Shown piece after piece: positions 12,245-27,600 of a DNA stretch of 64,000 nt. The number at the start of each line of letters is the position of its first letter. Within the stretch, counting starts at the first letter, position 1. The stretch is from Nemania diffusa (lineage: Eukaryota > Ascomycota > Sordariomycetes > Xylariales > Xylariaceae): the NCBI GenBank assembly GCA_038501195.1, contig JBBPUQ010000001.1, positions 2,914,001-2,978,000 on the forward strand. Reading direction: 5' to 3'. The position numbers and the translations under genes were made by a program. Below the pieces are notes generated by a model. It did no database searches. It saw only the letters and a program-made list of their open reading frames with translations, and was not told where the DNA came from.

Positions 12245-12661
12245 TTTTTTAATTAAAAGTTAAACTTATTAAATTTTTATATAATTATTTTATATAAATA
12301 TATATTTATTTTTATATAAATAAATCTTTTTATATATTTTTAGCTAATATATTTAATTATATAATAAATTAAAAAAAATATTGTTTATACTGTTTTTTTT
12401 ATTAATATTTTTTTTTAAGTATTAATTTTAAATATTTTTATAAATATTTAAATAAAATTTATATATTAAAAAAAGTACTTTTAAGCTTTTTTAATTTAAA
12501 ATTAAAATTTAATTATATTGTTTTATATTAATAGCTTTTGAAATAATTATTAATATTATATTAATATATTATTTATTAAATATTATTAAATTTTTAACTT
12601 TTAAAAAAATATATATAATATATATATTTAGTATTTATATAGTATTTATTGTTTTAAATAT

Positions 12662-12669
<8 letters not shown>

Positions 12670-12702
<33 letters not shown>
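12670..12702. repeat. Poly-A tract
   Basis: About 33 A residues in copia copy 1. The matching place in copia copy 2 is the poly-T run at about 20154-20185. Confidence 0.85.
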
Positions 12703-12703
<1 letters not shown>

Positions 12704-13568
12704 TTTAGTTTTGTTTTACTTTTTATATAATAGCTAAAAAATAACAAATTTAATTTTTTAGTTTTTTTCGATAATATTTTTTTTATATATATTATATAAA
12801 TATTTTTTATATATATATATATTAAAATATTTTATATTATATATAAATTATTAAATATATATATATTTTTCGACTTTTTTTTAAATATAAAAGTTTGTTA
12901 TATATATATTTATTAATTAATTTAAAATAAAAATATATTATATATATATATATTAGTTAATATATAATAAATATATATTATATATATATATAGCTATTAA
13001 TATAAAATAAAAATATATTATATATATATATAGCTGTTAATATAAAATAAAACTATATTATATATAAAAAGTTTTAAATATATATAATAAAAAAAAAAAA
13101 AAAAAAAATTCAATATAGCTTTAAATTTATAATTAATATAAATTTAAAACTATATATACTTTAGTTAAAAATCGAATTTAAAATATATAATAAATGCTAT
13201 ATATATTACTGCTATATTATTAAAATTTATTTATTAAAAATAAGTTTTTTATAATATTTAAATATATATTTTTTTATATAAAAAAAAAAGCAGCTTTTAT
13301 ATAAAAGTTGTTTTATATTATATAAAAATAAAATACTATATAAAAAAAAACTATATTTAAAATATATTATTTATAACAGTTTATTTTAAATATATATTTT
13401 AGTTAAAAATCAAATTTAAAATATATAAAAAAAGTTATATATATTATTACTATATTATTAAAATTTATTTATTAAAAGTAAATCTTTTGTAATATTTTAA
13501 ATATATATTTTTTTATATAAAAAAAAAGCAGTTCTTATATAATAGTTGTTTTTTTATTATATATTTGT

Positions 13569-13833
13569 TATTAAAATATTAGTATTAATTACAACTATAT
13601 GTTATAGTTTATACAGTATAATACTTATACTATAGTTATATAAACAGGTATATAGTTATATAAACAAATATTTATTTTATATATTAATAGAAATTTTATT
13701 TACAATAAAATCTTTAGTTATATAAAAAAACTTTTTTTAAATTAATTATTAATATAAATATAATATAACTAACTTTATATTTTATTTATATATAACTTAT
13801 ATATATTATTATATATATATAATTTATTTAATA
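13569..13833 (+). repeat. 5' LTR of copia copy 2
   Basis: 265 bp, beginning TATTAAAATATTAG (degraded TGTTGAAATATTGG, as seen in the less mutated outer right LTR) and ending TTTATTTAATA. Preceded by TTTGT. Confidence 0.88.
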
Positions 13834-16800
13834 TTAATTAATAGTTATAAAATATATTATAAATTAATAAAAATAAAAATAAAACTAGTTTAAAGCTTAA
13901 TTAAATTTAATAAGTTTTTATATTATATTTTAAAATTTTTGTTTTATATAAATTAAATAATTTTTATATAACAAAAGTTTAAAATAAAAAATTAAGTTTA
14001 ATTATTATATTAAAATATATTTTACAATATTATAAAATTTTAAATATAAAAAATAATATTAAAAGTAATAATATATAATTATATTAAACTATTTATTATA
14101 TAATAATTAAATAATAAAACTTTTTTATTTTTTATTTTATATTTTTAATTATTATAATATTAAAATAATTATATAACAAAAAAAAACTTTTTATTATATA
14201 TAATAATAATAACTAATATAACAAAATCACTTTTAATTATAAACTTTTAAAATATTATATATAAAAATATATTAATATTTAATTATAAAATTAAAAGCTT
14301 AATATTATAATAATAATACTAATTATATTTAATATTTAAATAATTTATTATATTATTAAATATAAATATTTAAATTTAATTAATTAGTTATTATAAAAGT
14401 TATATATTAAAAACTTTAAATATTAAATATATAAAACATAAAATTAAATAAACAAATTAATTTAATAAAGATTATTTAATATTTTAAAACAAAAAAATAT
14501 ATAATATAATAGTAATAATAATATAAAATAACAAATAAAACTTATATAAATTATATAAAACTAATATTTATTTAATAATAATAAATAAACTTTTTTTTTA
14601 ACTATTTAATTAATTTTATTATTTTTTATATAAATATTTAATTTATTAATTTTAAATTAATAACTTTATATAATTATAAATAATATAAATATATTTTAAT
14701 TAAAACTAATATAATTAAAACTAATTTTAAATATATATTTTTAAACATTTATAAAAAAAAATAATAAATTATTTATATAATTAATTATTAAATATAAATA
14801 TATTTTTAACTTTATATATTAATATATAATAACTATTAATTATAAATTAAATTTTTAATTAATTTATAAATATTTTATAATATATTATTTTTTATATATT
14901 TTTAAATAATAATTTTATATTTATATAATATTTAATTTAATAATATTAAATATATTTTTTAAGTTAATTTTAATTTAAAATATATAAAAAAAAATAATTT
15001 TATTAAAAAAGTACATTATTTTTTAAAAAATAAAAAAAAAAAAAAAAATTATTTTAATAAATTATATAATTTATTATATAATAAAGTACAATTATTTATT
15101 AATATATATTAATAATTTAAAATAATAAAAAATTAATATTATATTATTTTTTTAATAATATTAAAAAATTATATAAAAAACTTTTATATATATAATATTA
15201 AATTAAAAAAAATATAAAACAAAATTTATTATATAATAAATATTTATTTTAATATTAATATAAACTATAATTAATATTAAATTAATTAAATTAATATTAT
15301 TTTTATATAAACTAAAAAAAAAAACTTCGATTTATTTATTTATAATATATTTAATATTATAATTATAAAGTTTATAAAAATATAACAAACTTTTAATATA
15401 AACTATTAAAATAAAATTTAATTTAATATAATTATTATATAAATATATTAAAATATATTAAAATTAGTAATAGTTTTAATATTTTAAAAATTTATATATA
15501 AAAGTTTTTTTATTAATTTATAAACTTATTTTTAAATAATAAATAAAAATAAATTAAAATATTTTATATAAAAAATAAACAATATATATTTTATTAATTA
15601 AAAATATTATTAAAACAATTATATAAAAATTTTTAAGTTTATTTAATATTTAATAAAATTTTATATAATTAAAAAAACAATTTATTTAAAACTTTTATAT
15701 AAATAAAAAATATTTTATATATAAAAAATTAAACTATTAATTAATTAATTATATATTTTAAAAAAAAACTTATATTAAAAATATATATTTTAATTTATAT
15801 AAAACAATTTTTAATTATATATTAATATTTAATTAATTTTTAATATATTTTATAAAATATAAAAAATATATTAAACTAAAATTAAATAAAAATAACTAAA
15901 AAATTAATAAAAAATAAAAAAATTAATTAATTTAATTTTTTATAAATAATATATTTATATATTATATAATAAATAAAAATATTTAAAACTAAAATATTAT
16001 TATTTTATTTAATTAGTTTATATTAAATAATTAATATTATATAAAATATTAAAATAAATTATAAAATATAAATATTTTTAATTATTTAATAGTAAAAAAA
16101 ATATAATTAAAAGTGTATTTTTAAATATATTTTTATATAAAAATAAACTAAATATTAAAAATAATATATATTAATTTTAATAATAATTATATAATTATTA
16201 TAATTAATATTATATAAATAAAAAATATATTAAATATAACAACTTATTATATTTTTAATATAATAATATTATTTTTGTTTTTTTTTAAAAATATTAATTG
16301 TTTAAAAGTATATTTTAATAATATAAAAAATTTAATTATATAATATAATAAAAAAACTATTTTTATTATATATAAATAAAAATATTTATTTTTTAATATA
16401 AATTTATAAAAAGTTAATATATATTTTATAAAAATAAAATTTTAATAGTTATATTATTGTTTTAAATATTTTTATATAAAATATTTATATAAAATATTTA
16501 ATTATATAAAATATAATATAAACTATTTAATTTTAAAAAAAATTTAAAAGTTTTATTATTATTATTAATTATATAATTAAACATTTTAATATTTTAAATT
16601 TTCGATTAAAAATAATTATAATTTTAATTATAAAATAATAATTAATATTATATAAATAAATAATAAATAAGTTTTTTATATTATTAATATTATAACATTT
16701 TTTTAAGCAGTAATATTTTTAAAATTTATATTTATATATAATATATAAAAAATATTATATAAATATTAAATTAATATATATTAAAAACTATTAAACTATA

Positions 16801-17924
16801 TTATTTATAATTTAAATATTAACTTTTTGTTTAAAAAATTTTAAAACTATATATAAATAATAAATATATAATATTATATAATATTTATTAAAACTTATTA
16901 AATAATAAATAAAATAAAAAAAATATATAAATTATTTTAATATATATATAATATTTTTAAAACAAAAATAAACTATTATATAAAATAAAAGTTAATTTTA
17001 TAAATAATAATTAAAGTTTTAAATAATATTATAAAATTAAATAGTTTTATATTTATTTTATTAATTTTTAATATATATTTAAAAATTAATTAAAATTTAT
17101 TTTTATTACTAAATATTATATAAAAAGCTAAAATAATAAAAAAAATAATAAAAATATTATATAAAAAATATATAAAAATTAAAATTAATTATATAATTAA
17201 TAAATATAATAGTTTAATTATATATAATATATTTTTATTATTTTTAAAAAATAAAATATTTATATAAAAAAAAAAACAAAACTAAAATAAATTATATAAA
17301 ATTTAATTAATTAAAAAATTAAATATTATTGTTGATTTAATAAATAATTTAATATATTTTCGATATATATAAATAAAACTTTATTATTATATAAAAAAAA
17401 TATAATTATTAAAAAACTAAAAAATAAATTTAATAAAAATTTAATATTTTTAAATTTTTATTATATAAAAAAAATATAATAAATTAAAAAAAAATATAAA
17501 TATATATATAATTTTTATATAATAAACTAGTTATAGTTTTTTTATAATAAAAAAACAAAAAGTATATATATTAACAATAAAGCTATAAAAAAATAACATA
17601 ATTAATATATTTAAAACATTATTTAAAAAATCAAATATTATTAAAATTAATAACTTTATTATATAAAAAATATTTTAATTTATTAAATATAATTAAATAA
17701 AATATAAAAATATTTAAATTTTTAAGTTTTATTTTATATAAAAAATTAAAAAAAAAATAACTAAATTATATAAAAAGTTAAAACTTATTATATAAAAATA
17801 TAATAATTTTAAAAAAAAATTAATATTTATTTAATTTTTAATTATTTAATAAATAAATTAAAAACTATTGTTTATATTTAAACTTTTATTAATTTATAAC
17901 TATAATATTTTAAATAAACTTTAA

Positions 17925-18215
17925 AATATTATATAAATATATATATAATTAAAAAATAAACTAATAAAAAAGATTTTTATATAATTATTAATTAAATTAA
18001 AGTTTAAATATTTTAAAAATATTATTTTAAAAATTATATAATTATTATATAAACTAGCTAAATTAAAACTATATTAGTTTAAAATATATTATTAATATTA
18101 TTATAAAAAACTTAATATATTTATATTTATATATAATTTATATTTTTTATATATAATAAAATAAACTAATAATTTTAATATTATAAATTTATAAATAAAT
18201 AATATATTTAATTTT
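17925..18215 (+). pseudogene. Fossil copia reverse transcriptase (RIP-mutated)
   Basis: The plus frame starting at 17925 reads NII followed by a stop and IYI, then KKIFI and LLIKL. These match, allowing only RIP-type changes, the fungal copia blocks DITQAY, RxIFIRPP and xEL. It continues LLYKLAKLKLY-stop-FK (about 18040-18080) for the diagnostic LYGLxES...WF block, IYNLYFLY for a TYDPC block, and NIINL-stop-INN at 18177-18203 for the QTDD catalytic block. The frame runs without indel for about 290 bp but contains stops. The same sequence lies on the minus strand of copia copy 1 near 22790-22870. LYGL instead of the gypsy FGLxNAP block separates the two families. Confidence 0.78.
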
Positions 18216-20151
18216 ATTATATTAAATTTTTTAGTAAAAAAAAAATATAAACTATAATAAATTAGCTTTTATATAAAACTAAAAAAAATATTTTAATTAA
18301 ACTATTTAATTAAATTTAATAATAAACAAATTATTTTATTATATAAAAATAATATAATTTTAATTTAAAAAAGCTAAAATAATTAATTAGTTTTAATTAA
18401 TTATTATATAAAAAAAACTATTTAAAAATATATTTTATAATATATATAAAAAATATATATTAATAATATATATTAATTAAAAGTTATATATAATTTATTA
18501 ATAGCTATATAAATAATTAATTTTTAATTAAACAATATTAAAAATTTAAATCAAAAGATTTAATAATAAATAAACAATTTTAACTATAAATTAACTTTTA
18601 TTTTATTAAATTTAAATTATATAAAATTATTTATATTTATTAATAAATTATTTATAAATAATATAAATATAATTTTATAATTTAAGTTTATTATTATATT
18701 AATAATAAAATAATATATAAAAAACAATTTAAGTTTTAAAATTATTAATAATATTATATATTAAAACTTAAACAAATATAAAAAAGTTATTTATAATATA
18801 TTTATAAATAAATTATATAATATAGTTAATAATTTTAATAATATAATTGTTTTATATATAACAATTTAATAAATTTTAATTATATTAAAAATTATTTCAA
18901 TTTTAATAGTTTTATATTTAAATTTAAAATTTTTATATAATTGTTTAATTAAATTTAAAACAATATAAAAAAAATAGTTTATAATTAATATTATATTATT
19001 TTATAAATTATATAAAAAAAAAAAAATCTTTAAAATATAATAAATAAATAATATTAATAATTTTATTAATATATTTATAAAACAAAAATTAAATTAAGCA
19101 TTTAAAACTTTAATATTTATTAACAAGTTTATTATATAAATTGAAATATTAATAAATAAAATAAAAACAAATATATAATAAAAAAACAACTATTATATAA
19201 AAACTACTTTTTTTTTATATAAAAAAATATATATTTAAAACATTATAAAAAATTTACTTTTAATAAACAAGTTTTAATAATATAGTAATAATATATACAA
19301 TTTTTTTTATATATTTTAAGTTTAATTTTTAACTAAAGTATATATTTAAAATAAACTATTATAAGTAGTACATTTTAAATATAGTTTTTTTTTATATAAT
19401 ATTTTATTTTTATATAATATAAAACAACTTTTATATAAAAACTGTTTTTTTTTTATATAAAAAAATATATACTTAAATATTATAAAAAACTTATTTTTAA
19501 TAAATAAGTTTTAATAATATAGTAGTAATATATATAGTATTTATTATATGTTTTAAATTTAATTTTTAATTAAAATATATACAGCTTTAAATTTATATTA
19601 ATTATAAATTTAAAGCTGTGTTAATTTTTTTTTTTTTTTTTTTTTTGTTATATATATTTAAAACTATTTATATATAATATAGCTTTATTTTATATTAACA
19701 GCTATATATATATATAACATATTTTTACTTTATATTAATAGTTATATATATATACAATATATTTTTATTTTATATTAATAGTTATATATATATATAATAT
19801 ATTTTTACTATATATTAATAATTATATATATATATAATATATAATAACTATATATTAACTAATATATATATATATAATATATATTTATTATATATTAACT
19901 AATATATATATATATAATATATTTTTATTTTGAATTAATTAATAAATATATATATAACAAACTTTTATATTTAAAAAAAAGTCAAAAAATATATATATAT
20001 TTAATAACTTATATATAATATAAAACATTTTAATATATATATATATAAAAAATATTTATATAATATATATAAAAAAAACATTATTAAAAAAAACTAAAAA
20101 ATTAAATTTGTTATTTTTTAGTTATTATATAAAAAATAAAATAAAACTAAA

Positions 20152-20153
<2 letters not shown>

Positions 20154-20185
<32 letters not shown>
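20154..20185. repeat. Poly-T tract
   Basis: Inverted counterpart of the poly-A tract at 12670-12702, in copia copy 2. Confidence 0.85.
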
Positions 20186-20186
<1 letters not shown>

Positions 20187-20744
20187 TTTTTATAAACTAT
20201 ATTAAAAATAACAAATGCTATATAAACATTAAATATATATACTGCATATACTTTTTTAAAAACTAAAAATTTAATAATATTTAATAAATAATATATTGAT
20301 ATAGTATTAATAACTACTTTAAAAACTATTAATATAAAATAATATAATTAAACTTTAGTTTTAAATTAAAAAAACTTAAAAGTATTTTTTTTAATATATA
20401 AATTTTGTTTAAATATTTATAAAAATATTTAAAGCTAATACTTAAAAAAAAATATTAATAAAAAAAACAGTATAAATAACACTTTTTTTAACTTATTATA
20501 TAATTAAATATATTATTTAAAAATATATAAAAAAATTTATTTATATAAAAATAAATATATATTTATATAAAACAATTATATAAAAGTTTAATAAGTTTAA
20601 CTTTTAATTAAAAAGCTATATATTTTTATTATATTATTATTTTTAATTTAAATAAAGTTTTAAAACTATAATATATTGCTTAAAAAAATAAACATAAAAT
20701 AAAAACAAATAGTAGTTATTATACTATTACTACTGTTATTATAT

Positions 20745-20771
20745 AATAAATATATATATATATATAAATAA

Positions 20772-20824
<53 letters not shown>

Positions 20825-20840
20825 ATATATAAATAAATAA

Positions 20841-20885
<45 letters not shown>

Positions 20886-20925
20886 ATATATAAATAAATA
20901 AATAAATAAATAAACAAATATATAA
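20745..20925. repeat. TA / TAAA microsatellite inside copia copy 2
   Basis: Inverted and expanded counterpart of 4560-4680, with several blocks of (TA)n separated by AAATAAATA units. The Tyr/Ile-rich frame at 20719-20958 (minus) is a translation of it. Confidence 0.85.
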
Positions 20926-21441
20926 AAAAAAAAAAACGAAAAAAAAAAACAAAAACAAATAAAAACTAGTTAAATATTTATATTTAAAATTTTATACTAT
21001 ATAAACTAATATTTTAATTAATATTGTTTATTTTTTTTATATAATATTTAATATTTTTTTTTTTTTATATAATAATTATTTATTAAATAAACAAATTAAT
21101 AAATAATTATTAATTAATTAATTATATAAAATTTACTAAATTAACTATTAACAATTTATTATAAACTTTATTACTATATAAAAAAGTTATTTTTAATAAA
21201 TTAATTATAGCTAACAATTTAATAAATAACAATTTGTTATTTTAATTAATTAAAAATATTATATAATATATAAACTAATTTAATATAACAAATAATTAAA
21301 TTATATTATTTATATATAGTTATAAAACAATTAATTTATTATATAATAAAACTAAGTTATTATAAAATATGTTACTTTTTTGTTTTTTATTTTTTTGCTT
21401 TTATATAATATTTAGTTATAACTAAAAAAAAAAAAAAATTA

Positions 21442-21707
21442 ATATTAAAATATTAATATTAGTTATAACTATATATTATAGTTTATATAATATAATATTT
21501 ATATTATAGTTATATAAATAAATATATAATTATATAAACAAACATTTATTTTATATATTAGCAAAAATTTTATTTATAATAAAATTTCCAATTATATAAA
21601 AAAACTTTTTTTAAATCAATTATTAATATAAATATAATATAACTAGCTTTATATTTTATTTATATATAACTTATATATATTATTATATATATATAGCTTA
21701 TTTAATA
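21442..21707 (+). repeat. 3' LTR of copia copy 2
   Basis: 266 bp, preceded by a purine run (21424-21437) and followed by the target duplication TTTGT (21708-21712). Confidence 0.88.
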
Positions 21708-24022
21708 TTTGTTTTTATTTTATTTATTAATGTTTTAATTTATATAATTAATTTATTAATAAATATTAAAGTTTTAAATATTTAGTTTAGTTTTTATTTT
21801 ATAAATATATTAATAAAATTATTAATATTGTTTATTTATTATATTTTAAAAATTTTTTTTTTTTATATAATTTATAAAATAATATAATATTAATTATAAA
21901 TTATTTTTTTTAAATTGTTTTAAATTTAATTAAACAATTATATAAAAATTTTAAATTTAAATATAAAACTATTAAAATTGAAATAATTTTTAATATAATT
22001 AAAATTTATTAAATTATTATATATAAAGCAATTATATTATTAAAACTATTAATTATATTATATAATTTATTTATAAATATATTATAAATAATTTTTTTAT
22101 ATTTTTTTAAGTTTTAATATATAATATTATTAATAATTTTAAAACTTAAATTGTTTTTTATATATTATTTTATTATTAATATAATAATAAATTTAAATTA
22201 TAAAATTATATTTATATTATTTATAAATAATTTATTAATAAATATAAATAATTTTATATAATTTAAATTTAATAGTATAAAAATTAACTTATAATTAAAA
22301 TTATTTATTTATTATTAAATTTTTTAATTTAAATTTTTAATATTATTTAATTAAAAATTAATTATTTATATAACTATTAATAAATTATATATAGTTTTTA
22401 ATTAATATATATTATTAATATATATTTTTTATATATATTATAAAATATATTTTTAAATAGCTTTTTTTATATAATAATTAATTAAAACTAGTTAATTATT
22501 TTAGTTTTTTTAAATTAAAATTATATTATTTTTATATAATAAAATAATTTATTTATTATTAAATTTAATTAAATAGTTTAATTAAAATGTTTTTTTTAAT
22601 TTTATATAAAAGCTAGTTTATTATAGTTTATATTTTTTTTTTATTAAAAAATTCGATATAATAAAACTAAATATATTATTTATTTATAAATTTATAATAT
22701 TAAAATTATTAGTTTATTTTATTATATATAAAAAATATAAATTATATATAAATATAAATATATTAAATTTTTTATAATAATATTAATAATATATTTTAAA
22801 TTAATATAATTTTAATTTAATTAGTTTATATAATAGTTATATAATTTTTAAAATAATATTTTTAAAATATTTAAATTTTAATTTAGTTAATAATTATATA
22901 AAGATTTTTTTTGTTAATTTATTTTTTAATTATATATATATTTATATAATATTTTAAAGTTTATTTAAAATATTATAGTTATAAATTAATAAAAGTTTAA
23001 ATATAAACAATAGTTTTTAATTTATTTATTAAATAATTAAAAATTAAATAAATATTAATTTTTTTTTAAAATTGTTATATTTTTATATAATAAGTTTTAA
23101 TTTTTTATATAGTTTAGTTATTTTTTTTTTAATTTTTTATATAAAATAAAATTTAAAAATTTAAATATTTTTATATTTTATTTAATTATATTTAATAAAT
23201 TAAAATATTTTTTATATAATAAAATTGTTAATTTTAATAATATTTAATTTTTTAAATAATATTTTAAATATATTAATTATATTATTTTTTTATAGTTTTA
23301 TTATTAATATATATATTTTTTATTTTTTTGTTATAAAAAAACTATAATTAATTTATTATATAAAAATTATATATATATTTATATTTTTTTTTAATTTATT
23401 ATATTTTTTTTATATAATAAAAATTTAAAAGTATTAAATTTTTATTAAATTTATTTTTTAGTTTTTTAATAATTATGTTTTTTTTATATAGTAATAAAGT
23501 TTTATTTATATATATTAAAAATATATTAAATTATTTATTAAATTAACAATAATATTTAATTTTTTAATTAATTAAATTTTATATAATTTATTTTAGCTTT
23601 GTTTTTTTTTTTATATAAATATTTTGTTTTTTAAAAATAATAAAAATATATTATATATAATTAAACTATTATATTTATTAATTATATAATTAATTTTAAT
23701 TTTTATATATTTTTTATATAATATTTTTATTATTTTTTTTATTATTTTAATTTTTTATATAATATTTAATAATAAAAATAAATTTTAATTAATTTTTAAA
23801 TATATATTAAAAATTAATAAAATAAATATAAAATTATTTAATTTTATAATATTATTTAAAGTTTTAATTATTATTTATAAAATTAACTTTTATTTTATAT
23901 AATAGTTTATTTTTATTTTAAAAATATTATATATATATTAAAATAATTTATATATTTTTTTTTATTTTATTTATTATTTAATAAGTTTTAATAAATATTA
24001 TATAATATTATATATTTATTAT

Positions 24023-24221
24023 TATAATAAGCTGAAATTTAGCAGCTATAAGTATATACTATTTATAATTTAGTTTAAAAAAAAAAAAAAAAAGTTTTTT
24101 TAATATATATATTATATTTTAAAACAGTTAAATAGTTTAATATATATAGCTAATATAGTTTTAATAATTATTTAAAACTATATTTATAAACTAAATTTAA
24201 TAGTTTATATAACTTATAATA
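24023..24221 (-). repeat. 3' LTR of gypsy copy 2
   Basis: 199 bp, heavily RIP-mutated, adjacent to the target duplication ATTAT at 24018-24022. Confidence 0.88.
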
Positions 24222-24651
24222 TTATTTTTTTTTTTAAGTTTTCAATATAAAACTTTATAAAAACAGCTTTATTTTTTTTTTATATTTATTTAAAAACAAT
24301 ATAAATAATACTTAAACTTAGTTATATTATAAAATTTATAAAAAATAGTTTTATTTAACTATATTTTTATTATTTTTAAACTATTTATTTATAATATTTT
24401 TTTTTTAAAATAATTTATTATTTTTTAATATATTTGTACTACTTTTTTTTAGTTTTTTTTTAATATTTTTTTTATTAATATATAATTTATTTTTTATATA
24501 TTTTTTAACTTTATAGTTTTTTTTTTTTAATTTTTTAATTTTGTTTATAATTACTGCTTTTTTTAGTTATTTTAAAGCATAAACAGCACTAATTTAACTG
24601 CTACTTTTTATTGCTTTAATAATATTATATAAAAATGCTTTCTTTTTTTTT

Positions 24652-24685
<34 letters not shown>

Positions 24686-27600
24686 CTTAATTGTAAATTT
24701 GACTTTTTTTTTTTTTTTTTTTTTTTTTTATTTTTTGCTTTTTTTTTGCTTTTATACTACTTTTTTTTTTAAGCTATATTTATTGTTTTTTTTATTTTTG
24801 TTATATTTATATTAATTTTATAATAAATAGTTTTTATTTTGTTTTTATATATTTTTTTTTTTTTTTTTTTTTTTTTTATATTTTTATTTTTTTGTTAAAT
24901 TAAATAATATTATATTTAATTTTTTTATTTTTACTTTGCTTTTTTTTAGCTTTAGTACTTTTTTTTTTTTAGTTTTTTTAAATAAAAATAAACTACTATA
25001 AACGAAATTTTTTTTATTATATAAAATTTTATTAGTTTTTAGCTTTTTTTATATTTTAAAATAAATAATTTGCAGTTTTTTTTTTGCTTTTTTTTTGCTA
25101 ATAATAACAGTATATTTTTTGTTTAATTAAAAATTTCTATAACTTTTATATAAATATAAAAAATAAGTTTTTTTTTTTTTTTTTTTTATGTTTGTTTATT
25201 TTATATTTATACGCTATTTATATTTTATATAAAAACTAGTAAATGTTATTTTTTATACGCAAGTTTTATAAATAAATTTAGTTATATTTGTTTGTTTATA
25301 AGTAACTATTTTTTCTTTTTTTTTTTTGTTTTATTTTTGTTTATTTGCTGCTTTTATATAGTTTTAATATATAGTACAAATAGTTAAAACATATCAAAAG
25401 CTTGTTTTTATTACAAAAATTTATAATTTAATTCAGCTTAATAAGTTTGTTTTTTGCTTTTTTTTTGCTTTATTTTTATTTTTTTTTTAATAGTTAACAA
25501 CTAATATATATTTTTTTTAATTAAAAACTATATTGAAATATAATAATATTAGTTATTAAATTTTATATTTAATAAGTTTTTTTGCTACTTTTGATTTATT
25601 TTTTTCTGCGTTAATACTATTAATTTTTTATTTTAGTAATATAAAGTTAATATAAGTTTTTAGTTTACTACTTTTTAAGCAATATATAGTTTTTTTATAT
25701 TAAATAATTAATTCAAAACTAAAAAGTATAAAATTAAATATTTATAATTAATTGTACTATTTTTAAGTTATATAATTAAAGTTAAAAAATATTTAATTGA
25801 TATTAAAAAATATATAATTAGTTTAGTAGCTAAAAATATATTATTTTATATTAAAAGTTTCAATAAAAACTTTAGCAAAGTTAACAAATTTTTTAGTATT
25901 AATTTCGATAGTATAAGCTTGTTATATAATAGCTAAAATATTAAAAACTAAAATAAAAAAAATAGTTTGTAGTTTTTTTATAGCTTTAATATAATATAAA
26001 AAAAAACCAACTAAAATAAAAAACAAAAAAATTATTTTATTATTAATAAAAAAAGTTTTAATTTATATATATTAATTTAATATAATTAATTTAAATTTTA
26101 TTAGCTTGTTTTTAAAAAAAAAACAGTTTTTTTTTTTTGTTTTATTATTAATTAATATTAACAATTTATAATAAATTATTATATATAATTTATTAAAAAG
26201 TATATAGTTTTTTTTTTTTTTTTTTTTTATATTGTTATTATTTAATACTAAATTTATTATACTTTTTAGCATTACTATATTTACTTTTAAACTATTTTAA
26301 CACTATTATATTTAAAAATTTTTTTATAAGTTTTTATAACAGTTAAAAATAGCTTGTTTATTTAATTAAAACTTGCTTTTTTTTAAAACTATTTTTATTT
26401 TTGTTTTATTTAATATATATTTAAAAAATACTTTTTATTTAAAACTTATTATTATTTAAAATTATAATTAGTAATTTAAAGTTTAAATTAATTTAAAAAA
26501 ATAAAAAGTTTTTTATAATTTGTTATAAAAAATCGATATAAAAGTAGCTATATATTTTTTTAAATATATTTAATTTTACTATATATAAATTTATTATTTT
26601 TGTTATTTTATATTTTAAATATAATTAAGCTAACTTTTAAAAAAGTTAATTAGTTTTTATATTTTTTAAGCTAAATTATATTTAGTTGTTTTTTTAAAAA
26701 CATTTTATAAAATTATATTTTTTGTTAATAGTTTTTTTTATTTTTTATTATACTGCTGTTATAGCAGCTTATATAAAACTTTAAATATTTTTTAACTTTT
26801 ATATAAACATTTTTATTAACACTTTTAGCTTTTTAATAAATATATTTAAATATTTTATTAGTTTTATTAAATTTATATAATATTTATATTAAATAAAAAA
26901 AAAGCTAAACTTAATAATTAATAAGTTTTTATTATTAATTATTAAAGTTGTTTTTAATAGTAATACTGCTTAATTAAGCTATATATAAATTATAAAAGTT
27001 TTAAAATATATTAGCACTTTTTAATTTGTTTTTTTTATTATATTATTTATTTTTAAATAATATATAGTACTTAGTTGTTGTTTAATATTTATTAATTTAT
27101 AAAATTATTACTAAAAGCTTTTTATTTAGTTTAAACTTTAGTTGCTAGTTATAACTTTTAAAAACTTATAAAATTACTAAAAATAATTTATAAATTATTT
27201 TATATATATTTTTATGTTTATAAATTTTATAGCTTTTAAAATTACTGTTTTGTTAAATTTATTAGTAATTATTATAATAAACAAAAAGTTTTTAAAAGTT
27301 ATAGCAGAAAAATTTGTTATAAAGTTTATTAAAAACTTATTTTAAAACTACTTTAAAATAAATAAAAACTTAAAAAGCTTTTTTTTTTGTTATTTTTAAA
27401 TGTTTTTTTTACTATATATATTATAATTTGCTATAAAATAATATATTATTTAATATATTTTAAGCTAAAAATAGCTTTTATTTAATATAGCTATTATATT
27501 ATTACAGCTTAAATATTTAATTAATAAAAAGTTGTAATAGTTTTATATTAAACTAGTTTAAAATAGCTTTTAATTTAATATTTATATATATTTTTTGTAG

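Larger units (their letters stand above)
13569..21707 (+). mobile_element. Second Ty1/copia-type element, opposite orientation, inserted in copia copy 1 (copia copy 2)
   Basis: An 8139-bp element with LTRs at 13569-13833 (265 bp) and 21442-21707 (266 bp). The perfect target duplication TTTGT lies at 13564-13568 and 21708-21712. Its own interior shows the uninterrupted junction (inverted, about 19160-19190) that the insertion broke in copia copy 1, so the target lies inside a relative of itself. It carries neither gypsy insertion and supplies their empty sites at about 20600-20630 and 16860. Sense is plus, from the RT fossil at 17925-18215 and an A run at 21424-21437 just before the 3' LTR. 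At about 8.1 kb it is long for a copia element; the extra length lies 3' of the pol fossil. Coding capacity is gone through RIP. Confidence 0.9.
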
